From Corylus avellana (taxonomy: Eukaryota > Streptophyta > Magnoliopsida > Fagales > Betulaceae): 64,000 nucleotides of DNA. Shown one piece after another: positions 34,458 to 41,780 of the stretch. The DNA lies in assembly GCF_901000735.1 (NCBI RefSeq), contig NC_081546.1, positions 17,917,220 through 17,981,219 of the forward strand, given 5' to 3'. The notes beneath the pieces are model-generated. The model was not told where the DNA came from and did no database searches. It saw only the letters and a list, made by a program, of their open reading frames with translations. The stretch's first letter is position 1. Each line of letters starts with the position of its first letter. The position numbers and the translations under genes were made by a program.

Positions 34458-34941
34458 ATAATTTTATTTTTAGAACGGAAATAAAAATAAAAAAACGAAA
34501 ATTTTTATAACAAAAAAAATCCAAATTTTTTAATTTTTTTATTATAAGAAGGATTTTTTTTTTTTTTAATTTTTAATTTTCTACCCTTTGGAATTTTTTT
34601 TAATTAGTTTTAGTTTTAATTAGTTTTAGTTTTTTTTTTAGAAATTTTAGTATTTTTTGTTTTTATTTTATTAAGGATAGTTTCGTCATTGGGGGGAACA
34701 TTGACAATTTTTGATAGTTTGAAGGGGACATTGTCACAATTGAAAATTTGGGAAAGATATTGTCAATTTGGTGGTAACTTGAGAGGGTTATGTGGACTTT
34801 TCCCAAAGTTTTTCCATTATATTTACAGTAGGTATGGGAAATGTTAATAATCTCTTTCGGGCTCTTTTCTATTACATCATTTTCTGAGTTTGTTTGGACA
34901 GGCAGACTGATGAAGTTCACATATTGCAGAGGTTGTTTTGA
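21255..34941 (+). CDS. Coiled-coil protein, six exons, 222 aa
   Basis: Exons: 21255-21314, 21425-21587, 28394-28487, 30927-31126, 32413-32524, 34902-34941 (TGA). Each junction has gt...ag introns, and phases 0, 1, 2, 1, 2 join without a stop; the total is 669 nt. Exon 1 starts [18 protein letters not shown]; exon 3 reads [18 protein letters not shown]; exon 4 continues [18 protein letters not shown]; the end is [18 protein letters not shown]. Almost the whole protein is Glu/Lys/Leu-rich and predicted coiled coil, with no enzyme motif, signal peptide or membrane segment. It resembles structural or scaffolding proteins and I cannot assign a family; kinetochore or cytoskeletal adaptors of this size are possible. 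A GA microsatellite (21239-21254) precedes the ATG. Introns 2 (6.8 kb), 3, 4 and 5 are filled with repeats. The phase agreement across five junctions is the main support. Confidence 0.85.
21811..21988. mobile_element. MITE with TIRs of about 55 bp in intron 2
   Basis: Left end gaaatgctaggtgtttttc, right end gaacacctagcatttctc; the inverted arms pair over about 55 bp through gtgttctcccggtgttc and its counterpart. The outer 15 bases match the MITE at 14701. The flanks share only atta, so the target duplication is eroded or short. Confidence 0.75.
22395..22680 (-). repeat. 3' LTR of the intronic copia element
   Basis: About 286 bp, matching 27936-28178 reading for reading but longer because of an internal duplication of about 34 bp (tacaatggttta repeated at 22540-22590). 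The limits are estimated from where similarity ends. Confidence 0.7.
22691..23023 (-). pseudogene. Copia RNase H C-terminal part
   Basis: Reads [20 protein letters not shown] then [18 protein letters not shown] and ends ...[12 protein letters not shown], the standard end of copia RNase H (usual forms CDN.SA, HTKHIE.D.HF.R, DQLADxLTKPL). Two catalytic-region residues are altered (CDN to FDN, and the Asp of D-x-HF to Tyr). A frameshift separates it from the RT piece. Confidence 0.85.
23017..24024 (-). pseudogene. Copia reverse transcriptase with in-frame stop
   Basis: 24024-23749 carries the RT N-terminal blocks ([52 protein letters not shown]). After one in-frame stop the same frame continues into 23670-23017 with the catalytic box [12 protein letters not shown] and later [12 protein letters not shown]. 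The YVDD motif is intact; the stop and a downstream frameshift make it non-functional. The product would copy element RNA to DNA inside cytoplasmic particles. Confidence 0.9.
24283..24742 (-). pseudogene. Copia integrase C-terminal / connector region
   Basis: Two overlapping frames: 24742-24494 ([16 protein letters not shown], the GY..KGY..L motif typical of the copia integrase C-terminal region, then [10 protein letters not shown]) and 24687-24283, a Ser/Thr/Pro-rich linker. The needed shift between them shows frame decay. Confidence 0.75.
24983..25612 (-). pseudogene. Copia GAG-pre-integrase and integrase core
   Basis: 25606-25253 begins [20 protein letters not shown], the segment before integrase, but loses the zinc-finger frame. 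25216-24983 gives the integrase core ([18 protein letters not shown], then [13 protein letters not shown]). The second catalytic Asp, expected in Q-x-D-x-GGEF, is Asn here. At about 25613 the frame is cut by the plus-strand insertion. Confidence 0.85.
25615..26751 (+). mobile_element. Chimeric plus-strand LTR insertion splitting the copia element
   Basis: Separates integrase (left) from protease (right) of the minus-strand copia. It contains three short repeats of ttttcctgctggttcaaagca type (25625-25690), a duplicated block of about 90 bp (25914-26008 / 26009-26098), a copia RNase H tail ([18 protein letters not shown], about 26196-26260), a polypurine tract (26301-26308), an LTR (26309-26531), then a primer-binding site (26532-26544) and a short non-coding internal part. 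It closes with a block starting tgttaaag (about 26668) and ending gatttaata, which looks like a short LTR of a TRIM-type element. Confidence 0.65.
26309..26531 (+). repeat. LTR flanked by PPT on the left and PBS on the right
   Basis: TGTTGGAAATGG to ttttttaca, 223 bp. The left neighbour agggggag is a polypurine tract; the right neighbour tagtatcagagcc is a tRNA-Met-type primer site. A normal solo LTR has neither, and a normal full LTR has only one of them. Confidence 0.75.
26760..27060 (-). pseudogene. Copia zinc knuckle and protease remnant
   Basis: Minus-strand reading gives [20 protein letters not shown] (zinc knuckle with the second Cys changed to Tyr), a stop, then [12 protein letters not shown], the aspartic protease site with the usual D-S-G changed to E-S-G, and onward [12 protein letters not shown] in a stop-interrupted frame. 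It is joined to gag by a frameshift at about 27060. Confidence 0.75.
27045..27778 (-). pseudogene. Copia gag (UBN2 type), frame-broken
   Basis: 27778-27374 reads as copia gag: [20 protein letters not shown], then [19 protein letters not shown] and [12 protein letters not shown]. After one stop/shift, 27371-27045 continues with [15 protein letters not shown] and [17 protein letters not shown] primer-binding site lies about 150 bp upstream. The broken frame means no full capsid protein. Confidence 0.85.
27923..27934 (-). other. Primer-binding site of the intronic copia element
   Basis: On the minus strand it reads TGGTATGAGAGC, one base off the standard tRNA-Met site, directly following the right LTR. 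Confidence 0.75.
27936..28178 (-). repeat. 5' LTR of the intronic copia element
   Basis: About 243 bp, the partner of 22395-22680. The two LTRs differ at many positions and by an indel of about 34 bp, so this insertion is much older than the copia at 1-4755. Confidence 0.7.
28488..30926. other. Intron 3 of the coiled-coil gene, repeat-rich
   Basis: Contains a CT microsatellite at 28601-28631 and, at about 28730-29950, a block with the style of a degraded copia LTR (starts tgttgggattttgtaca, ends gagtgtaca); no target duplication was confirmed. At 29955-30210 two related pieces occur (ttttttataagtaa ... aagtatataaaag and ttttttataagtaatg ... aagtataaaagag), fragments of a dispersed repeat. 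Confidence 0.45.
31127..32412. other. Intron 4 of the coiled-coil gene
   Basis: AT-rich with no recognised element. A potential 21-base microexon at 31415-31435 (between ttgtag and gtaag) would break the phase that joins exons 4 and 5, so it is not included. Confidence 0.6.
33452..34804. mobile_element. Mutator-like foldback with 9-bp target duplication
   Basis: Begins gggtaaagtccacataacc and ends atgtggacttttccc; the long arms (caattgataatgtcgcc, caattgtgacaatgtc, aaaacattgtcaatgtcc and their complements) pair over about 150 bp. Exact direct repeats aaagttttt lie at 33443-33451 and 34805-34813. A second element is nested inside (about 33606-34319). It lies in intron 5 of the coiled-coil gene and has no coding capacity. 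The same family recurs at 45451-46130. Confidence 0.88.
33606..34319. mobile_element. Nested foldback with G-rich core
   Basis: Starts gggttaaatacctcagac and ends gaatatttaaccc. The arms include gacttaacggaatttcacg, cgtggaccaatcaaatgttg and cacgtggcacctatttaa, all mirrored on the right. The centre (33893-34084) is many copies of ggggtggc / gccacccc, far more GC-rich than the surroundings. Long frames across it on both strands are compositional. No target duplication was identified. Confidence 0.75.
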
Positions 34942-35577
34942 GAGCATATTCATCACGTGCTATCTCATTTGTGATGGCTGCAACAGAAGGAGCACAGCTT
35001 AATGTGGCACCGCTGGTAATTGTAGTGAGGTTTCAGTGCCGAACCGGTTGTTTGTGAGGCACCGCCGGTGGAAATTGTTCGGTAGGTTCCGGTGGCAAGC
35101 AATTGCACCGTTGTGACACATTGAGGAAAAAATATTCGAACCGAACCGGTGACCTCTAAATCCCGTTTTTAAGACCAAAAATATGAAGAGAAAATCATTG
35201 ATTTGCCGCAGCCCTGATCCTACCGAATTCATAAATGCATATAATAAATTTACACTATAAATAGAAGCAACCGTACATAAAGTAGTTAGGTTGTCATTTC
35301 TCTTCAAGTTTGGAGTGAATTTAGATTGACGTCCTTTTCATGTTTCCCCCTTGAGTGCAAGTTTATCCACGAGCCGAAAATGAGTGGACTAGCTGTCTAC
35401 TCAAAGCCTTAAGCGTACTACTGAGAACTGGCTGGTCAACTTTTAAGTAGATAAATAATGGAGGGTGTTAAATGTTCTTCAGCTCTTAGAGCAGTTTTTA
35501 ATTTTAAAATAAATAATTTAAGATTGATGAGCTTCATCACATTTGCCTAATAAAATAGGACTTGAATATTTATGACC
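34942..35577. other. 3' flank of the coiled-coil gene
   Basis: Probable 3' UTR at the start, then sequence with no recognised gene. A minus-strand frame of about 100 codons at 34999-35307 has no motif. Confidence 0.45.
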
Positions 35578-35850
35578 TTGTTTGTTAAATTTCACTATAC
35601 TATTCATCATCCCACAATACTATTCACTTCATTTTTTTCAAAAAAACATTCTTATTTTTATATCAAATAATTCACTTTTTATGTCACATAATTTACTTTT
35701 TATTATTATTCAAATAAAAAAATCACTACAAAACAAAATTTTTACTTTTCAATATCACTTTTTCATTTTTTCATATCAATCATTATTATTATTTTTATCC
35801 ATAAACAATGCAGTGAAAAATAAACAGTACTGTAGTGTTTAACAAACACT
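35578..35850. mobile_element. MITE-like inverted-repeat element
   Basis: Left end ttgtttgttaaatttcac and right end gtagtgtttaacaaacac are inverted repeats, with cactatactattca / gcagtgaaaaataaacagtactg partially pairing inside. The interior is AT-rich. The target duplication was not resolved. Confidence 0.55.
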
Positions 35851-37373
35851 CCCTATAATTATTCTTATTGGAAAATGTTAGAAATTCTAGTCACCTCGTG
35901 AAAGTTAGAAGGGCTCGCTAAAGCCTAGAACATTCTTAATGGCTTATATAAATCTATTATTTTTTCATGTTTTTGTTAACCACTTTTCAAGATCTATATT
36001 TATAACCTTATTTAAATCTTTTTTTTTTTGTTAAATTAAAATAATTCTTATAAATTTTTTAATTCATTTCGGTTTAAAACTTATCTCTACCAAGACTTGT
36101 CCTGTTCATCTGATCGTCCACCTTTTGGTATCATGGACTCTACTGCTTTGGTGATTGATCGGTTTGACGTGACATATTAATAATTAATTGGACGATAGGT
36201 TAATAGAGAAACCAATTTGAAAAAAGAAAAAAAAAAAATTAAACACCTAATTATCAAAATTGGAAACTGAAACTGAAAGACTAAATTAAAATTACAATGA
36301 GAGCTAAATCTCTTTTTCCCCGTGTGAACGTTGAATGTGTGGTCCATGGTTCTGGTCAAACCTTTTCCCTCATAAATCTGGCGAGAGCAGGAGCTTTCCA
36401 GATAAAAGCTTTTGCAGTGATGCAGCGTTTGCTATTTGGAGACAGTTGGCATTTTCCTATCTTGGTATTTGAAGAGAAGCTAGTCAAATTATTGACTCCC
36501 TGAATAATTGCTACTTGACGTAGGGATTTTGAAATACTAGCCTTGATTGGAACACCTTTCAAAGTTTTTTTTTAGTTAAAATAGAAAAAAACCAACCAAA
36601 CTATAGAAATGGTGGGTCTTTTTCTCTTAGGAGAAGATATGAGAATGGGAGGAAAGTAACCCCTAGCTGCTGCCTATTTTGCTGCGTAGTGAGCGAAGAA
36701 GTTTAATTTTGATTGATTTTTCTTACAACCCAAAAAGAAGTTAGAATAAAGTTGATATCCAAAATTAGAAAAGAAATCGTCAAGTCCTGAATACTGGAAT
36801 GATGATGAAGAGCCATTCTAACAACTTGAAAATCGCTTTCAAAGATGAAAAGGCTTTGATTTTCAATTGAATTCTATATAATTAAAATAACTAATAATTT
36901 GGCTAAAAAATATAAGAGAGCTCTTGTGAGATCTACCTGTTAAAATAGGTAAGTGGCTACTTGAAATCTGTTTCAAACAAATAAGTATTATAAAAATTAT
37001 CTTATATTTATTATCAAAATTGCTGGGAATCCGTTGATATCTCCTCAATTTGATGCGGTGGAAATTTATGTCTTAAAAATGTGTCAATTTTGTGTAGGGG
37101 TCCATTTCCAGGCCTTGGTAGTACAAGTTTCAGTATTTGCCAAAAATTGGTAGTCAATTTTTGGTAGGGGTCCGGCTGAGGCCTCTGCGAAAAAGATTAA
37201 GGAGCAAGTCATTCAGATGAAAATTCATATCGATTCCGCCACTTTTTTGTTTTTTTTTGCTTATGCAAGAGATTCGGACCTCTTCAAATATCTTATTCAA
37301 TGCTCAAGGCTACGTGCAGAGTGCAGTCCATTTATTTCACTTAATTATTATTATAAAGAAAAGGGAAAACTCA
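35851..37373. other. Intergenic, no gene recognised
   Basis: Several 60-70 codon frames on both strands (36297-36503, 36356-36562 antisense to each other) have no domain signature. About 60 bp near 36160-36210 resembles 38620-38690 (taattaattggacgataggtt / taattaattgaacggtaggtt), a minor dispersed repeat. Confidence 0.4.
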
Positions 37374-37511
37374 ATTTAGTTTCTGAATTTTTTTTTTTTT
37401 GATATGTCCGTACAAAAAATAGAAAAAGATTCAAATTAATGACCTTCGCTTCATAAAGCGTGGTCCCAGCCGATTGAACTGCCTCTTGGGAACATTTAGT
37501 TTCTGAATTTT
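37374..37511 (-). mobile_element. tRNA-derived SINE with 18-bp target duplication
   Basis: Exact direct repeats atttagtttctgaatttt at 37374-37391 and 37494-37511 flank about 100 bp. On the minus strand the body has a tRNA-like A box (cagttcaatcggctgg) and B box region (ggtcattaatttgaatc) separated by gaccacgctttatgaagcga, and ends in an A-run. These are pol III promoter parts of a plant SINE that moves with LINE machinery. Confidence 0.88.
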
Positions 37512-37803
37512 CAATTTCAATAGTAAATTTTTTTTTTTAAAATTGTTTTATTCATAAATTTATCACAAATATATCATAACTAATAAAAAAACATAATAAA
37601 TTGAAAAAGTACAATTAATACCCTTACCTAGTGAGAGGGGATGTATCTAGTGAGAGGGTCATCCCTCACCGGATAAGGGGACATTGTCCCTGTGTCTCTC
37701 TCAGGGGAAACCTCTCCTCATAGATGGTATTGGCTGGTCACGGAGATGGGTGGCCACCAGGCCCACCACCCCTCTCTCTCTCTTGTTCTTTTTTTTTTTT
37801 TTT

Positions 37804-38245
37804 GATAAATTTAAAATCAATTATTGTGGTTGACTTAAATTATAAATCGTTCTATGTAGTATCAAAGTGAACTAAAAGGTCATTGAGGTAGGCTAAAATA
37901 ACAATTTAGTCCTTGCAATTAAATTTTGTCAACATACTTGACAGATTCCGTTAGTACGCCACGTCAGCACAGTAATCTGATGACACGTTGCACTCTTAAT
38001 AAACAAATATAAATATATAAAACTAAAAAAATAAAAACAAATAGAGGCAGCCACCTCACTTTGAGGAGGGGGTGGCGCTGGCCACCCCAGAGGTGGCCAT
38101 GGGGGTGTGGCCGGTCACCCACCTCTGGGATTCAGCGGGGTGGCCGCTGCGCCACCCAGCCCGCTCACGGTCTTCCCTCCTCCAAAGGCGGCAACCGCTC
38201 TCTATATTTTTTTTTTTTTTAAGTTTTTTATTTTTTTATTTTTTA

Positions 38246-38281
<36 letters not shown>

Positions 38282-38474
38282 AGAGTGACATGTGTTGTCA
38301 TTTTATTGGCGTTGACGTAGCACTTAACGGAATTTGTAAAATGTTTTAACGGAATTTAACTTCAAGGACTAAATTGTTTTTTTAACATATCTCATAAACT
38401 TCTGAGTTTACTTTGATACCATATGGAACGATTTGTAATTTAAGCCAACCACATGGACTTATTTTGCATTTATC
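37804..38474. mobile_element. Foldback element with G-rich core
   Basis: Left arm (gataaatttaaaatcaat, gtggttgacttaaattataa, cgttctatgtagtatcaaag) pairs with the right arm (tttgataccatatggaacg, ttgtaatttaagccaaccac, ttttgcatttatc). The centre (38046-38200) has ggggtggc / gccacccc motifs followed by a TA microsatellite at 38252-38275. The subterminal part (cacttaacggaattt) resembles the nested element at 33606. The target duplication is obscured by T-runs. Confidence 0.75.
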
Positions 38475-38951
38475 TTTTCTTTTTTGTTTTGTTTTTTCTT
38501 TTTCTTTTTCTTTTTCTTTTTTGATAATATTTGTTTATGGTATATTTGTAACTTAAAATACACGTGCCATGCGGCATGTATAATTGATACATAATATTTC
38601 AAACGAGAGTCATATGGCATTAATTGATTGATCTAGTGTTGTATATTATTAATTAATTGAACGGTAGGTTGACGTAATAATTTATTTGAAGTCAGATAAA
38701 TGCTTAAGAAATGATGTCCATGGAAATTGTCATTTCATTAAAACACTCTACAAAGGAATGATGTAAAGTGTAGATCACTTTGATGGATTTAAGAGTGAGA
38801 CATTTTTGCGGTCAAAATTTTCAATGTGCTAGGTGATTGTATACAACATTATGGGAACACTATCCTCAAGAAGGAATCCAAGTCTTTTGATTAATTCTCG
38901 GTTTTGAGGTATCTTACTTGTTAAGTCATGGACTTACCTATTTGTCTTGTA

Positions 38952-41044
38952 GATTTTGTAATACCCCAATTTTTTAAATCGTTTTAAAAATAGTTTTAAA
39001 CCCGTACTCAACAAGTTAATAGCCTTCTAAATCAGCCTTAAACAAAAAACCCTAAGTTATCTCAGCATAACCCAAAGCCCTCACACTTAACCATAAAGCC
39101 TTGAAGCAAAACCAAACCCCACCCTTACTGACCGTACGTACGCCTAGTAGTATAGTACATACGTTCTTGTCTCTAGTACCAGACGTACGCAGGGGGACCA
39201 CCAGACGTACGCTCTTGTCTCAAGTACTGGACGTAAGCAGGGGGACCACCGGACGTTCGCTACTTTTGGGTTGACCACTGGTTAATGACTAAACGTACAA
39301 TGCACCATTTGGATCATTGAATAAACAGTACCGGATGTACGCCCCAATAGTACCGGACGTACGTTGTTTTTTAGAGTAGTTGGTAGCGCCCTCAGCTTTT
39401 CTGGCCGATAAATACCAACCTCCTCTTCGTCTCTTAAACTCATTTTCCGCCCCTAGGCTTTCTGTAACCACCAAATGTGAGTGTTTATGTGAGTTTTTGA
39501 TTTGAGAGAGAGAAGAAAGAAAGCTCGGTGTTCTTTCCACCTCCCGAGGTAAACCCTTGCCCGTTTTTATACTCCCAATATTGTTCTTATTGCTTTATTA
39601 ATGTTGTGAGTTTTCAAAAGACACTATGTCAATCTTTTTACTCATTTCCTTACGAACCAAGAATGTTTTCAAAAGAGTTTTAAAAGCTTCCTTGATTCCT
39701 TGTATTACATGATGATTGAGTTTTCTTACGTTTATTCAATAGCCTAGAAGGGATATAGTAGCCTATAGATTTGGTAGAAACCTTAAAACACTGTTTGGAG
39801 CTTTTGACAGATTGCCTAACTCACTGACCAGACGTACACCATCAAGCCTGGACGTACGACCAGAAAGCCAGGCACTAGCTCGTAAGCCCCACTCACGTGT
39901 ATTTTAGAAACTAGTAATCCTTTTGTTAGATAAGGCTTAGTATCTTACTCGTAAGGGTCTTCTAGAACTGCACATAACGATGTGTCATATTTCGTTATAG
40001 TAGGGTCTTTGTGATGTCAGAGGATTCAAGCGAGCGTACAAGGTAAATAAACACTTACGAACTCTTTCCTTAAAAACGTGGGATATGTTAGTTGACTAAC
40101 CACGAGTATGATATGAACATGTCTACATTTTGTAACTACTTGGTAAATACTTAATTAACTCATTGGTAAGATGCATTGTATGACATGGTACATCGGTACG
40201 TGCAGTATAACAGCCATGAGCTTACTATATAGACTTCATTTTATGGTCAAATGCGTGTGTTGTTATATGGGCTTTTGATCCAATGGTTTAGTGACCAGGT
40301 GCAGCCATTCCCTAATGGATGGTCACTATAGGACGGACATAATTAGTGGTGTGGGCCACTCGAGGTCAGACTCAGTCGTGCCACTAATGGGATGGACGGT
40401 AGCGTACAATGGTCGGGGTACCGACATTGTATTACAGGTCCCTCGGGACAGCGCAAACCCTGCTGAGATGGGGTAATATTTCGGGTAGACCATACATGAG
40501 AGTTATGACCTATAAAGTACTAGGCTTTCCTGCATTAAAATGCTTAGGCGATTGCCGTTGGAAGTACACCACTCTTTTATTAACCAAACAATACTTTTAT
40601 GGTGTATTAACGGAGACAACACGTCTTTTAAATGTTTACTAAAATTGCATGTTTATTTATGTTTAAATGGGCTCAATCATATCAAATTGTGAGGTTTACT
40701 TACTAAGTCGTTAGACTTACACTATTATTCCCCCTTTTAGGAAGTTTGTCACTAGAACCCAAGAGTGGCACGATTGCCACTATGGACCTTACTTTAGAAT
40801 CTTCATGCTGCTATCAAGTTTGTTTTATATTATTATTAGTTGCTCCATGTCTTTAATTTCGAGCAATATACTTGTCCATTTAATGATTTAATTGTTTCTC
40901 AGATTTATTTTACCTTCCTATGCATTAACTATGATAATGCTTAAAGGGACAATTCCTCATTTAGCCATAAGTTGGTTAAACTGAGGTAATTGCCAGTAAC
41001 CCTGCTAGGTTAGAGAAGGTTAATTTTGGGAGTGTTACAGATTT
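38952..41044 (+). mobile_element. Gypsy solo LTR, 2083 bp, with 5-bp target duplication
   Basis: TGTAATACCCC at 38957 to GTGTTACA at 41039, flanked by gattt at 38952-38956 and 41040-41044. There is no internal region, so the element was removed by LTR-LTR recombination. It has repeated ggacgtacg / ggggaccaccgga motifs (39180-39365), a TATA-like gataaatacc (about 39407) and the ttactaagtcgttagactta motif near 40700. Related, in opposite orientation, to 41786-43825. Confidence 0.9.
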
Positions 41045-41177
41045 AGCTAGTTCTAGTAGAGTTGGCAGGTTAGAAGTCTTAGTATAGATTGTTGGGCTTA
41101 TTTTTGTTGTGTTGTAAGGTTGTTTTGTTAGTGAGGTTTTTGTTGTATTTATGCTCTAAGTTGTATTGATGTTTTGT

Positions 41178-41525
41178 AATGTAGCTTAGATTACTGTATA
41201 TTCTTTCAGATTTTAGGTTTCTTTTACTATGATAAATGTTTAGGGTAGTCTTTTCGAGTTAGCTCACTGTTAATTGACGTGGAAAATTCTGCTTTAACTT
41301 TCAGGTTGATTATTTTTACTAATTAATTCTAGTGGGTTATAGATAGATCACTATAATGTAGCTCAAATCATTGTATATTCTTTCTTGTTCTACATTTTTT
41401 TACTCTGATAGATGTTTTTGGGTAGTCTTTCCAGTTAGCTCACTGTTAGTTGACGTGAAAAATTCTGCTCTAACTCCCAAATTGATTATTTTTACTAATT
41501 AATTCTAGTGGGTTATAGATAGATC
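41178..41525 (+). repeat. Tandem duplication, two units of about 175 bp
   Basis: agctcactgttaattgacgt ... gtgggttatagatagatc at about 41258-41350 recurs at about 41435-41525, and the preceding parts (tgtatattctttc ... gggtagtc) match too. The units differ by about 10 percent by eye. They lie within the LTR remnant. Confidence 0.8.
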
Positions 41526-41780
41526 TTATAGACTTATTTACATGGTAAGTGAGTCTGTGGGAGGTGAACAAAATTTAATTATTTAATTATTTAACATTCC
41601 TGGGGCGTTACATTTCATGTGGTCCTTGAGACTCAACAGTGCCTAAACCTTCTCCTTCATATACGGAGAGAAATCTATGAGTTGAGAGCCTTCATTGCTT
41701 GTTCTCTTGGAGCATTCCATTCAAATCACAATCATTCTACATCAACAACAAACTGAGGTTTATTGATGGAGATCGGCAAG

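Larger units (their letters stand above)
38881..41616 (+). repeat. Older LTR remnant interrupted by the solo LTR
   Basis: Sequence left of 38952 (acttgttaagtcatggactta) matches the motif found late in the other gypsy LTRs here, and sequence right of 41044 continues to a canonical LTR end ggggcgttaca at 41601-41611. So the solo LTR landed inside another LTR. The 5' end of the host LTR was not found. Confidence 0.5.
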
